DNA of 64,000 nucleotides from Hyperoodon ampullatus (lineage: Eukaryota; Chordata; Mammalia; Artiodactyla; Ziphiidae), in contig OX457063.1 in the NCBI GenBank assembly GCA_949752795.1, positions 70,393,783-70,457,782 of the forward strand, in the 5' to 3' direction. A model generated the notes under the pieces. The model saw only the letters and a list, made by a program, of their open reading frames with translations. It searched no databases and had not been told where the DNA came from. Positions 36,858 to 49,396 of the stretch are shown in pieces (position 1 is the first letter of the stretch; each line of letters starts with the position of its first letter). The position numbers were made by a program, and so were the translations under genes.

Positions 36858-37100
36858 TTAAAAAAAAAAACAAACACTTTATTGAGGTATAACCGGCATG
36901 TAAAAAGCTGTACATATTTAATGTATACAACTCAATGAGTTTGGGAATAAATATACACTCGTGAAACCCTCACCATCAAGGCCATAAATATATCACCTCC
37001 CAATGTCTCCTCTCACCCTTTTATTAACAGCATTCTTCTTTGGTCAGTTTGGTGCCTGAGTTTTGGTTGTGTTTGTTTTCCCACTGGTTGTCATTCATCT
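36858..37100 (-). mobile_element. Old L1 3' end
   Basis: Plus-strand 'actttattgaggtataaccg' and 'caactcaatgagtttggg' are the reverse complement of an old L1M 3'UTR, with the tail seen as a poly-A/T mixture near 36859. A truncated fragment. Confidence 0.75.
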
Positions 37101-37455
37101 ACAAAACAAAACACTTTATTAATTCAGTTACTGTACTTTCCAAATCTGTTTCTTCCTCCTGGACAATCCTTTCTTCTTGCTAGCGAGCAATCTCTAAATG
37201 TGAGAGAACAAAAAAGACAAAGGAGTTTACTTTGTAAATTGCCAATGACCTTATATGCCAGAGAATATCTTTGTTTTACTTTTAAGTGAAATTTTAACTC
37301 TAAATAAAGATGTAAATTCAAAGTCCTCTTCCTCCCAAGCGGTGAAAAGAGTGTTCCATTAGCCTCTTGTATCCAGTTTTGTTACTGAATAAATTTGGTG
37401 TCACTTTCCTTTATAAGTGATCTTCTTTATCTCTGGAAGCTTTTAGATTTTGTCT
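37101..37455. other. No recognised feature
   Basis: Unique-looking AT-rich spacer between two old L1 pieces. Confidence 0.4.
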
Positions 37456-38190
37456 TTCTTTTGTGTGTGTGTGCTAATAGACTTTATAGTTTAGAGCAAT
37501 TTTAGGTTCACAGCAAAATGTAGTGGAAGGTACAGAAAGTTCCCATATATCCTCTGCCCACACACATGCATAGCCTCCCCCTTTGTCACCATCCTCCACC
37601 AGAGTGATATGTTTGTTACAACTGATGAACATACGTTGACACATCATAATATCACAATCACCCAAAGTCCATAGTTTACCTTAGGGTTCACTCTTAGTGC
37701 TGCACATTCTATGGGTCCAGATAAATGTACCATGACATATACTCACCAATATAGTAGCATAGAGAGTAGTTTCACTGCCCTAAAATCCTCTGTGCTCCAC
37801 CTGTTCATCCCTCTCCCTTCCCAAGCCACTTGGGAAACACTTATCTTTTTTACTCTCTCCATAGTTTTGCCTTTTCCAGAAGGTCATATAGTTGGAATCA
37901 TATAATATATAGCCATTTTAGATTGGCTTTCGGTTAGTAAGATGCACTTAACTATCCTCCATTTATTTTCATGGCTTGATGACTCATTTCCTTTTGGCAT
38001 TGAATAATTTTTCATTGTCTGGATGTATCACAGTTATTCATTCACCTACTGAAGAACATCTTGGTTGCTTACAAGTTTTGGCAGTTATTATGGATAAAGC
38101 TGCTGTATACATCCATGTGTAGGTTTTTGTGCAGACATAAGTTTTCAGCCCCTTTGGGTAAATACCAAGGAATGCATCTCTGGCGGTTTT
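37456..38190 (-). mobile_element. Old L1 3' fragment
   Basis: Antisense L1 phrases in order: 'ttttaggttcacagcaaaat', 'gaaagttcccatatatcctc', 'tatagttggaatcatataat', 'catttccttttggcattgaa', 'cagcccctttgggtaaatac'. This is the 3'UTR to ORF2-end region of an old L1 on the minus strand. Decayed. Confidence 0.82.
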
Positions 38191-39820
38191 AAAAATAACT
38201 ATACTATTTTATTTGGTGGTGCTAGGGTGGTGGAGAGGATGTCTTCTATCCAGTTGGCATTTGTATTGGATCCAGTTTATGGTCCTTCCCAGATTTGTTT
38301 GTCCCTCCTGTCCACAGTTTTTGGCTACTTGCTTAAGGAACATCCTGGACTCCACTAAGGCTGATAGCCGTCTCAGCTTCCCCCAAATTAAGGCCAGAGC
38401 TTCAGCACTGCCTGGATTATGCTAACTGATGTTGTTTTCTTGATCAGGGTTGACCTGATGGGATTCAGGTCTGCTATGTGTTTTCCCATTATTTTCAACC
38501 TCAGAGGAAGTGCAGAAGTGTAGGGTGAGGCATCCAGCTGCCCTAGAGGAGCCTGGTTGGAAGATAGGAGGAGCACATAACACAAACCAGAAGTTCAGAG
38601 AAGTTTATGCCTTGTGAGGCAATGAAGGACAGAAAATGGGAGGAGCTGGCAGATAAATCCTATTGCCTGAAACCCTTGCTTGTCTGGAATACAATGTGTA
38701 TACCCAAGTGCCAAGCTATGATTTATTTTTGTGAAGCTGTGGTGAGCTTGGAAACACACCACCTTGTATTTGTTTTCCCTCTTTCCTTGCTTCACTTCCC
38801 TTTTCACTCATTCTTGCCACCCTCGAATTGCAATTTCCAAAAAATCTTCAGCCTTTGAGTGTTGCTTTAAGCTCTGTTTTCTAGGGGATATTAATAACAT
38901 TGCATTATTTCCAATCTAACCTCTTTTATTTTTCTCTAATTCTGGGGAGTTTTTTTCCCTTATCTTCAAATAATTCTGTTTATTCTTCTCACTCTGGAAT
39001 TCCTAATGTTGACATTTTAACTTAATCCTCATATTTTATCTCCATTTTTCCTCCCTCTATCTTTTGCTCATTTCTTTTTCAAGAGTTCCTTGCCCTAATC
39101 TTCCAGCTTATGAAATCACTTTTTAGGTCTATTAAATTATTAAATCTTTTTTTAAACACATTCATTGAGTTCCTTACTTCAATGACTTTATTTTCTAAGC
39201 CCGCCATCACCAGTTGGTTGTTTTCTTGCTTCATGTTCCTTCTTTATCCTGCCCGTATCTTCCCCAGCTCTCTGAAAGCAAATGGTTGTTTTATATTCTT
39301 ACTTTTCTCTTTTCCATAGTTCTGCTACCCATGTTTGACTGTTGTCATAACTGGCCAACTTATCACCCACTTCTTGCTAATAATAGTAACTTTGGAAGAA
39401 GGAGGTAAAATCCTGGGCCCTGGCTTCTCCTCCTCTAGAAGAGTTGCAAGGTTTGGTGATGAGGGCCTTTTAATATGGATGAGCATTTCTAGAGTTAGAA
39501 TCTAGGTTCAAACCATCCCTTCTCTTCTCCTCCCCATCGTTCACCTCCTCTCCCTCCCAGGGAACTTACCAGGACTTCTACTCTAGTCCTTGCTGTTATC
39601 CATGGGCCACCACTCATGTTGCAATTGTCCATGGATTTGTAAAGAAGTCAGAATCCAGGATACTCAGATGCCTGTTTCTTTGTGCTATTAGCTTCTTCCT
39701 TCATGCTGTTAGATGTCTATGATTCTGCTGCCTCTAGAAGGTGCTATGCTTAGAATGTTGATTTTCTGCCCAATAATCCTGGTCAATAATCAGTCTAGGG
39801 CAACGTGGGAGAAGAAAAGT
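38191..39820. other. No firmly recognised feature
   Basis: 38.2-38.9 kb is unrecognised. 38.9-39.4 kb is T-rich and faintly like antisense old L1 5' sequence. No coding region is supported. Confidence 0.35.
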
Positions 39821-40036
39821 TCAGTTGACCCTTCAACAACACGGAAGTTAGGGGCGCTGACCCTCCACTCAGTGGAAAATCCAGGTTATCTGCAGTTCGT
39901 CCACATCCTCTGTTCTCCGCATCTGTGGATTCAACCCACCTTGGTTCATGAAACAGTGTAGCATTTACTACTTAAAAAGATGCACATATATGTGGACCTG
40001 CACAGTTCAAACCTGTGTTGTCCAGGGGTCAGCTGT
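39821..40036. mobile_element. Mariner/Tigger-type MITE
   Basis: Ends are terminal inverted repeats: left CAGTTGACCCTTCAACAACA (from 39822) and right, read in reverse complement, CAGCTGACCCCTGGACAACA (to 40034), with 'ttcaaacctgtgttg' internal. About 215 bases, no transposase. The family name is uncertain. Confidence 0.75.
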
Positions 40037-40581
40037 ACCCAGACAATGCTTTTCCTGTGGCTATTCACCCCCACGCCGATCTTCCTAGTCTCATGTCTCC
40101 TGGCCTTCTCTCAGAAGTAGACATCTTTTATCACCCCTCACCTCAAGATTTAGGGGTTTCTAAACGTTATAGTTAAATACTAAGTATCATCCTAGGATCC
40201 ATTGTCCTTCCCATCTTTTTGGTCCATTTCCAGGTTGGATTTTGGGGAAGGGATTGTAGCCCCAGCTTCTTCACTATCTTTTCTCCATTAGCAAAATTAA
40301 AGGGGTTTAAACCCTTCATGACTTCCTAAAGATACACTCTAAAGTATACATTGCTTAATAGATCATTGTTTTTTCTGGTCTATCTTGTTGCCAGCCAAAT
40401 GCCCCCACTTCTCTGGCCTAGCACCCTCTGCTCCAGCAGCAGGGAGTCCTTTGCAGTTCCTGGAACACATGCTGCTATTTCAGGCTTTGGTGCTTGGCAC
40501 TTGCTAGCCCCTTTGCTATGAAAGTCTTCCTCTTTTCTACAAAATTCTTAGAAAATATTTACCCTTCCTTTCACAGCCAGC

Positions 40582-40697
40582 AAGCAATGAACAATCTTGA
40601 GCATTGATCAAGATCAATCAAATCAATCAAACAATCTTGATCATCAAATAAAAAGCATGTAATTTTCAAAAAAAAGCAATGAACAATCTTGATCATT
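40582..40697 (+). repeat. 68-bp insert between 24-bp direct repeats
   Basis: A 24-base sequence starting AAGCAATGAACAATCTTGA at 40582-40605 recurs at 40674-40697 with one mismatch. Between them lie 68 bases ending in an A run. This looks like a small reverse-transcribed insertion with a target duplication, but the insert also contains shorter 'acaatcttgatc' echoes, so local duplication by slippage is an alternative. Confidence 0.7.
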
Positions 40698-42460
40698 CAT
40701 TTAGTTAACAATATTTGCTAAGCAACAACCACGTACCAAAAACTGGGATATATGCTAAGACAACAAGGTGAGAAAGATGTTTCTTAGAACCTCATTTGGT
40801 GAAAAACGACAGCTCTTAATAGAGTGAATATAAAATCATAATACAATGTGACATGTGCTACGATCAGTATGTGATTCAGTAGGATCACTTAGCGCTGGTT
40901 CCCAGTGTAGCATAACCAGGGGAATTTAGGAACCCTTGCTGCTTGAAGTAACCTAAATATTGATTAGGAGTTAGCTGGACAAAAAAGATTCAGAGACAAA
41001 GAGACTACTATTTTATGTTCAAAGATCCTACAGTAAGAGGAAAAATAAGTGTCTGAGAAATTAAAGGGGCTCATTTTTTGTGGGAATGTATGCTGGAAGA
41101 GTGGCGAGGGGCTAAATAGATGGACCGGGGCCAAGCCACTGTGAACCCTGGTGGACACATGAAGGAGCTCTGCCTGTATCCTACCAAAGGGCCATCACAG
41201 CAATTACATGATTACATTTATTATTGAGGAATCACTCTGGCTACCGCATACAGAAAGAACTGTGTGGTCGGGGTGACTGTAAGGGAAAGACGAATTGTGA
41301 AACTGTTGCATTCTAGTCCAAATAAATGATATGACTTGAATTAGGGTAGGAAGGGAAAAATTCTCCTTCCTCGATGCTGCTTCTGACTAGATATGTGCCA
41401 TTATTATCATATTTATAGCTCAGTATTTTAATTATCTGTTTAACATGTATGTCTCCAAAATTTAGACTTGACCTGCTTAATGTAGCTATTATCTTTTTTT
41501 TTTGGACCATGAATTCTTGATGCCGAATATACAATAAATCCCCAAGAAATATTTGTAGAATGAGAGTGAATTACTTTACTGGATGATTAATTTGGCTGAA
41601 TGGATTAGGGAGGTGAAGGGTCTGAAGGCAGGGACCTAATCAATTAGGAGTTAGGGAATTTGCAGTAGTTGGGGGATGGAAGAGGATAAGTGGTAGCCTT
41701 TTATAGGAATAGAGACACTTTATTCATAGTAACAGGAGGAAATGAGAAGTGTGAATATAGCTTTGGGTAGATTGCAAGTTAGAGCGTGGGCAGAGGAGGG
41801 ATTTCTTGTGTGGTTGCTTCTATTTTCTCAATGGAATATAAGGAGAAGGCATCAGATGGGTATGCATGGACGTAGGATATTTGGGGTAAGAGGAGAAGAT
41901 GTGAAATAGCCATTCTAGGGAGTGAGAACATCCTAGAAAATTATAGTAGAATTGCCGTGCATTGAGTCCTTTTTATGTTTGAGAAATTGTTAAATAACCT
42001 AAATATTTATAAATGAATTCCATCATTTACTCATGTCTATAGAAGAACATAAAGGATCAAATTCAGGGCCCACAGAAATACTAATGGACTCCCTTGATTC
42101 TTACAATTTTCTTGTACACAGTATTCAGGTGGGGGTCTTTTATTTTCTCCCCACAAGTAAATAACTTGTCCTCTTATAAGGTGTAGTTGTATCTTCTATG
42201 CTTTTCTCAATTCTTTATTTTTTAAATTTAGTAATCATTCTTCTATTCTAGGTTCTTAGTATCTTCTGTCCCTGTGACTAGCTTTTTCTGCCCAGGCTTC
42301 GATTCTAGGTCAGAGGAGAGTAGTAGCTGATCTGGATAAGAGGCTGGGAGAGTCTGGGAAGGGAGATACATTGGGTTTGCTATTAGAGGATTCTCTACCA
42401 GTGGGCTAGTCGTAGTGGATGGGTAAGTCTATGAAGATTTTCACCTTCATTTTTATTATT
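40698..42460. other. Old repeat-like or unique DNA
   Basis: 40.7-41.3 kb has L2-like or similar ancient-repeat phrases ('tatttgctaagcaacaacca', 'gaatcactctggctaccg'). The remainder is unrecognised. No gene. Confidence 0.35.
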
Positions 42461-42473
42461 ATAAAAATTGCAG

Positions 42474-42687
42474 GGCCTCCCTGGTGGCGCAGTGGTTGAG
42501 AGTCCGCCTGCCGATGCAGGGGATATGGGTTCGTGCCCCGGTTTGGGAGGATCCCATATGCCGCGGAGCGGCTGGGCCCGTGAGCCATGGCCGCTGAGCC
42601 TGCGCATCCGGAGCCTGTGCTCCGCAACGGGAGAGACCACAACAGTGAGAGGCCCGCGTACCGCAAAAAAAATAAATAAATAAATAA
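42474..42687 (+). mobile_element. Young CHR-type SINE
   Basis: Head GGCCTCCCTGGTGGCGCAGT with A and B boxes, then the GC-rich body including 'gatcccatatgccgcggag', a variant shared with the SINE at 51.0 kb, and a tail A8 followed by (TAAA)n. The direct repeat ATAAAAATTGCAG at 42461-42473 and 42688-42700 marks the insertion. It is the left arm of an inverted SINE pair. Confidence 0.95.
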
Positions 42688-42770
42688 ATAAAAATTGCAG
42701 ACACTTCCCACGCTGTTCAGGATCGTGAATCTCATCCAGGAAAATGCACATGTTTACCTGTATAGCTTTT

Positions 42771-42988
42771 TTTTTTTTTTTTAATGGTACGCAGGCCTCT
42801 CACTGTTGTGGCCCCTCCCGTTGCGGAGCACAGGTTCCAGACGCGCAGGCTCAGCAGCCATGGCTCACGGGCCCAGCCGCTCCGCGGCACGTGGGATCCT
42901 CCCAGACCGGGGGCACGAACCCGTATCTCCTGCATCGGCAGGCGGACTCTCAACCACTGCGCCACCAGGGAAGCCCCGGGAAGCCCCT
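42771..42988 (-). mobile_element. Young CHR-type SINE with duplicated head
   Basis: Reverse-strand copy with its tail at 42767-42782 (T). The first ten bases of the element are present twice in tandem (GGGAAGCCCC at 42968-42977 and 42978-42987, plus sense). The direct repeat TGTATAGCTTTT at 42759-42770 and 42989-43000 flanks it. It is the right arm of the inverted pair with the SINE at 42474-42687. Confidence 0.95.
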
Positions 42989-43001
42989 TGTATAGCTTTT
43001 T

Positions 43002-44120
43002 AAAGATTCAGGTATCTAGGTTGCATCTTCAGAAATTCAGATTCAATAGACCTTCAGTTTCAAAAACCCACAGGTGAATCTAATATGCACTCTGAGTTAA
43101 GAATTGCTTTTATTATCCAATAAAAGGAACCAGAGATTCTAGGCAAAGTGGTTGGTTTCAGGTCTAGGACAGGAAAAATATAAGTCTGGAACCCTTTGTG
43201 GTTCCAGATAACAAAGAAGTTCTTGAAAGAGATAGAGCCTTGTCAAAACAACACAGGAGGCAAAACTGAGGGAACTAATGGCCAAAGATGGAACAATTTG
43301 AGCAACAAAAACTGATGACAGTATTGAATTTTAACCCATAAAATAAAATAAATTCCCATGAATCCTTACTAATATAAATGAATAAGTAAATGGGAGTTAA
43401 GAGCATTTCCTCACAGTAGAATTTCAGTTAATGAATGTAGAAAGAAAAGAAAAATAGAAAATAACCATTAGGCAAGTACCACAATAATAAATATTGCAGA
43501 CAAGATCCACCAACGGATGCTAAAATTAGTGGGCAAAGGCTGAAAAGAAATGGGATTTGTATCATCTCCAAGTATCTCCATCAAGATAACTATCAACTAC
43601 AGAGGGAAAGTAATACATGTACATTGAAGTGATCCAGCACACTGCAACTTAATGATGTGATCAAGGTAAACATCACTAGTGATAAGACATATAGACATCA
43701 TGAAACTTTTGATATGATACACTGAAAAGGACACATCATTTAAAGTATTTTTTGACAGAAATGAATATTTTTTCTACAGTCATGAGAAAACCTGATAGTT
43801 CTGCAGTCACACATGTTTTTTTCTTGAATGGACTGTCCTGTTTCCAGATCCCTGCCCAACACACATATTTTGTATTCTTGCTAAGGTTGGTTCTTTCTCA
43901 TTTTTCAGTTCTTTTCTTCCATGATTCAGACATGTTCTCTGACTAACCAACCTAAATATCCCCTATTTTTTACTCATAGTTCTTTCCTTGTAGTTCTTAT
44001 AATAATGAGACTCACCCTGTCTGTTTGCTTATTTAGTGTCTACACTCTATGCTTCTTGATGGAAAGCATCATTTTTGTTTTATTCTTCAAGGTACATGGC
44101 ATATATTTTTCTGTGAAAAA
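43002..44120. other. Old repeat-like DNA, unassigned
   Basis: 43.3-43.4 kb shares 'tattgaattttaaccca' with 36.37 kb, which suggests two copies of one ancient family. Other parts are unrecognised. No coding region. Confidence 0.35.
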
Positions 44121-44124
44121 ACGC

Positions 44125-46240
44125 CATTAGAATTGTGATAGAGATTGCATTGTATCTATAGATGGCTTTGGGTAGTATGGACATTTTCACAATATTAGTT
44201 CTTCCAGTTCATGAGCACAGAATACCTTTCCATTTATTTGTGTCTTCTTTAATTTCTTTCATCAAAGTCTTGTAATTTTCAGTGTGCAGATCTTTCATCT
44301 CCTTGATTAAATTTATTCCTAAGTATTTTAAATTATTTTTGATGCAACTGTGAATGGAATTGTTTTCTTTGTTTCTTTTTCAGATGTTTCCATGTTAGCA
44401 TATATAAACACAACTGATTTCTGTATTTTGATTTTGTATCCTGCAACTTCAATGAATTTGTTTATTGGTTCTAACAGTTTTTAGTGGAGTTTTTAGGATT
44501 TTCTTGATAAAAGATCATATCATCTGCAAACCAAGGCAATTTTAATTCTTTCCACTTTGGATGCCTTTTATCTCTTTTTCTTGCCTGATTCCTTTGGCTT
44601 AGACTGCCATAACTATGTTGTATAGGAGAGGTGAGAGCGGGTACTCTTATTGTCTTACTTATCTTAGAGGAAAAGCTTTCAACCTTTCACCATTGAATAT
44701 GATTTTAGCTGTGGGTTTATCATATATGGCCTTTATTATGGGAAGGTGCAGGTGTTGGACAGAATGTTCTGTATATGTCTATTAGGTTTATTGGGTCTAA
44801 AATATAGTTCAGTTCTAATGCTTTCTTGTTGAGTTTCTGACTGGATGATCTATCTGTTGATGCAAGTGGGGTATTAAAGTCCTCTACTGTTATATTGTTT
44901 ATTTCTCCCCTCAGAGCTATTAGTATTTCCTTAATATATTTAGATGCTACAGTGTTGGGTGCATATATTTTTTTGATTATTATATACGTTTAATGAATTG
45001 AACACTTTATCATTATACATTGACTTTGTCTCTTGTTTCTGTTTTTGGCTTAAAGTCTATTTGTCTGATATAGGTATAGCTACCCCAGCCCTCTTCTGGT
45101 TTCTACTTGCATGGAATATCTTTTTCCATCCCTTCACTTTGAGCATACTAAGTTCTTAAAGCTGAAGTTAGTCTCTTATAGGCTACATATAGTTGGGGGC
45201 TGTTTTTTTATCCACTCATCCACTATGCCTTTTGATTGGAGAATTCAATCCATTTACATTTTCAGTAATTATTGATAGGTAGGAACTTAAACAATCTTTT
45301 AAATTGTTTTCTGGCTGTTTTGTAGTTCCCTTGTTACTTTCTTCCTCTGGGGAATTCCTTTGTGAATTTATGTATTTCCATAGTGGTATACTTTGATTCC
45401 CTTCTTTTAATCTTTTGTAAAAATACTGTATGTTTTTGCTTTGTGGTTACCATAGGCTTACATAACACATCTTATAGATAGAAGAGTTTATTTTACACTA
45501 ACAATTTAACTTCAGTTGCACACAAAAACTCTATCCTTTTACTCCTTTTATATTTTTGATATCACAATTTATATCTTTCTATTTTTTATTCACAAATTAT
45601 TGTAGCTATAGCTATTTTAATACCTTTGTCCTTTAACCCATAGAGTAGATTTAAGTGATTAACACACTACCATATTACAAGTGTTAGACTATTCTGAATC
45701 TGACTCTATGCTTACCTTTACCAGTGTGTTGTATATTTTCATATGTTTTCATGTTACTAATCAGCATCCTTTCATTTCAGTTTGAAGAACTTCTTTCAGC
45801 ATTTCTTGTAAGTCAGGTCTAGTGATGATGAACTCCTTCATCTTTTGTTTGGGAATGTCTTTGTCTCACTTGCCTTTCTGAAGGACAACTTTCCTGGTTA
45901 AAGTATTCTTGGTTGGCACTTTCTTTTACCACCTTGGATATATCATCCTGCTCACTCCTGGCTGGCCAAGTTCTCTGCTGAGAAATCTGCTTATAGCGTT
46001 ATGGGGGCTCGTTTGTATAAAAGATTTTTTTTTTCTCTTGCTGCATTTAAAATTATCTCTTTGTCTTTGATTTTAGACAGTTTTATTATAATGACTCAGA
46101 GAAGGTCATTTTGAGTTGAAATTTTGGGGTAACCTTCACGTACTTGGATGTCCACATCTTTTTTTAGGTTTGGGAAGTTCTCAGCCATTATTTCTTTAAA
46201 TAAGCTTTCTACCCTTTTCTCCTTCTGAGACTAGAGCCAG
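44125..46240 (-). mobile_element. L1 ORF2 5' part to ORF1 region, old
   Basis: Antisense L1 phrases: 'ttgtgatagagattgcattg' at 44131, 'ttgatgcaactgtgaatgg', 'ttcaatgaatttgtttattgg', 'cttttatctctttttcttgcc', 'tttcaacctttcaccattga'. On the minus strand it then proceeds through the ORF2 reverse-transcriptase and endonuclease regions and into an older upstream region up to about 46.2 kb. Decayed. Confidence 0.75.
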
Positions 46241-47350
46241 TTGTGTGCACACACCCAGCTCTGGGGTCCTGCTGCAGGTGCCTTTGTAATGTCAGGGACA
46301 GACACATATGTAGTGGTGTGTGCCAGGGCAAATAGCAGGGGCTGGGGCCAACCATGGACTCACAAGCACCTGCAGGGGCCCTGGCTATTGGCGTGCAGTC
46401 CTGTGGCTATTAGGTCTCACCGAGGATGCATGGTAGTGGAGGCTGGCGATGGGGTTCAGGCTGAAGGTGTGCAGATGCACAGCTGCAGGAGCTAGCTGCA
46501 GGTGAGCCCAGTGGTGCAAGCCAGTGACAGAAGACAGACTGATCTGGGCCCACAGGTAGTTGCACTGGTCTGGCTATTGGCACAGTCTCCCATGGTTGCA
46601 CAATCTCCCCTTGGACAGTGGCATGCAGTGGAGACCAGTGATGGGTGTCAGGACTTCGGCATACAAGTACCTTCAAGGGCTAGCCCCAAGCATGGTGCTG
46701 GGGGTCAGCAGAGGGGTCTAGGCTGGCGTCTTGCATTCACATAGCCACAGAAGTCTGGACTAGCTGTCAGTTCAGCTCCTGGGCTCCAGCGGTAGTGGTG
46801 GGGCTGGGGAGAGACTTGGGTGCCTGTTTCTTAGTGAATGTGGACACCTGTGGGGTGAAAACTAGTGAAATCTGCAAGGGGTCCATGGAGGCTGCTGGTC
46901 ATTGGTTTCTTTGGTGTTGAAAGCTGCTGGGTGTATCTGTAGAGCAGGTCACTTTGAACCATGATTGTTCCTGCTGTGTGGCTGCTACTGGTAGCTCCTG
47001 CTTTTCTTCCTCATTTGTGTTTGTCCCTTTATGTCTCGGTTTTGCCAGTCTAGGTGGAAGCAGGACCTTTGTGCAGTGCCCTGAAAGGCTATGGAAGCTG
47101 GTCACTCTCCCTGCTCTTGTTTTCCTGGTGAGGGGAACACTTTCTAGCTGGGAAGTTCCCTGATGGCACTGAGCAGTGCCAGCCTGGGGATTGGATGATG
47201 CAGGCAAAATTAAGCTGTCTTCCTTCTCTTCTTGTACAGTTGATCTCAGGCTTTTTGTTCCACCACGTTGCTAAAGTGCCTTAAGTGGACTCCAGAGCTC
47301 TCCCAGAGCTGTTTTTGTTCTTGGATAGCTGTCTAATTATTGATCTTTGT
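46241..47350 (-). mobile_element. GC-richer probable L1 5'UTR
   Basis: A GC-rich block (CTG, CAGG and GGGGCT motifs, irregularly repeated) directly upstream, on the minus strand, of the old L1 just described. L1 5'UTRs have this composition and position, so I infer it is the 5'UTR. The ORFs of 80-100 codons here have no recognisable domain. Confidence 0.5.
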
Positions 47351-49381
47351 CAGGAGATGAAGACTGGGGTCTCTTATGTTACCGTTTTGGTGATGTCACT
47401 CTGGGCCTTGTTTTTCTTATCAATCCTAGGGATGACAAATTGATTTCATCTGAATTAAGAACTGTATTGAAACAAAGAGGCTTGATTTGGCTCAGTACAA
47501 TACAGTACTATAATTGGTTATTGATTTCTGCCTTAGACACATAAGGGTGCATAATATTCATATGTTAGCCAGATCATTTGATCCTTGGACTAAATGACTT
47601 ATCGTGTTCCTTAATATTCTGTTAATTACATCATTCTATACATGTTAAATTGCTTACGTCTATAAGTGTCCTTAAGACATATACATAGGAGTTAATGAGT
47701 GAGTCTATTGTGTCCAAGGCTCCTATGATTGTTAGCTACCCATTTAACCTAAGTTTACACTGAAGTGCTGCTAGTTCATGCATGTTAACATCTAAATAGG
47801 ATTCTTTTTATGAACTGTAAAATAGATATTTTCCAAAGTTTAAGTGGCTTTGCCTAATAACCCACAGGACTGATAACATGTTTATTATAAAATATTGACA
47901 GTTGACTTTGTTAGCAGAGTTAATCGATCAGCCCTGGAGGTTTAACAATTTCCTTTGAGTTCTTTGCTTATTTGGAAAAAAATTGGGCACAGCATGACAT
48001 AATGCCTCAAGTTAAAAAGATAGGAAAAATTCAAATAAGAAAGTAGACGTAAGTAAACAGGATCCTGAAAGTAGTTCATATATCTCCAATGGCTAACAAT
48101 AGTGGATTGCAGCGCCACCTGCTGGTCAGAAGTACTGTTTTATTACTGTTTCGTGAGTTCGTTGCTCTCTTCCCAGGTTGTTCCAAGTACCTTATCTTGT
48201 AGGTTTATTCACATAAAATTTCTTTTTCAATTAATTGTAAAATCAAGCCATTATATTGCCAGCTCTTTCTTGCTATAAGTTATACAGCAATAGGCTTGAA
48301 TGAGAAATATGTCTGTGACAAAAGTTCTAAAACCGATTTTTCCCCCACCTTATGCCACAAATAGAATGCCACTGTCAGAAGCTAAATTTGTGGTAGTTAG
48401 AAAACGAAATGACAAGGCACTGACATAATCTATTATATTTAGTCGCTCTGGGCTTAACACTTTTGTATTATTTCTTAGATGAATCTAGAATACCTAGAGT
48501 GTTCTGGATCTATCATAAATGATGACTAGCATCCCAGCATCACATAATGTGGCCTGAAGATCTTTGCTTTTTAGAGCATGACTGCTCTTGTGGCTATTAA
48601 TAACTGCAGATGTGGTCATTCTTTAGCCTCTCTCCTTGTTGGGCTGCAAAAGCAGCAGATGCTAAATTGAATACGTAAACATACGATGATGTAAGTATGA
48701 GCTGGACACCCACCTGTATCACCAGGAAAAAAAAAACTCACTCATTTAAAAAATGATATGTAACAATGAATTTGAGCTATCATTTATATTAATTATTTTG
48801 TTAGGTATAGTGACTTTTATTTTAGACAGTAAGTCACTTGAGGAATGGCTAATTGTTGCCTCTTTCTCTCCAGGGATCATAAAGATAAGATGCACACTAA
48901 GCAATTCAGGCAGGTTGAGTTGCTGATTTGTTGAGAAGATTAGTGACTAAATTTAGTGACCTGAGGAGCGTCATTGAAGTTTATAATTCTCCAAAATTTG
49001 CTGGTGACTAAAGAATGAAGATCTTTTTTCAAGCTTAACTTGGGCTCTCAAAACTTTAGGGATTGTTAGCTTCGTTGAGGATCTACGGATTTATACAAAA
49101 ATGCAATCTGAAGGAGTCTGAACTCAGTCTGTCCTCAGTAATGCTTCTTTTCTTTTTTTACTCTGTGGTAAGAGAAGGAGAACTCATTAGTGGTTCCAAG
49201 GATGGGTTTCATCTTGATGCCTGAGAAATAAAAGTAAACACTGAAGGGCTAGCATAGTGACTTTTCCCATTTCCTGGTACTGCTACCCTACTGCTTTTCA
49301 TTTCTCTTATTAAAGACTCATTTTAAAGACATTTTTTCTTCCATTTTGATAATTTCCAAAATAGTTTGAGCCCTTTTAGTG
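47351..49381. other. Unrecognised, mostly unique-looking DNA
   Basis: No repeat family or coding region recognised. It includes the CTCF-like motif at 48112-48125. As the longest repeat-poor stretch right of 30 kb other than 54.6-57.2 kb, it is the best place to look for conserved regulatory DNA. Confidence 0.4.
48112..48125 (-). promoter_or_regulatory. CTCF-binding motif, perfect core
   Basis: The minus strand reads CCAGCAGGTGGCGC, which agrees with every position of the CTCF core consensus CCASYAGRKGGCRS, and flanking bases (CTG after the core) also suit. Orientation is toward lower coordinates, i.e. toward RPRM. Real binding needs ChIP data. Confidence 0.65.
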
Positions 49382-49396
49382 GCATGTTATTATCTT

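Noticed and set aside
46241..47207. Possible GC-rich gene at 46.2-47.2 kb with 80-100-codon ORFs on both strands
   Set aside because: Composition and position fit the 5'UTR of the adjacent antisense L1, and there are no splice or domain signs.
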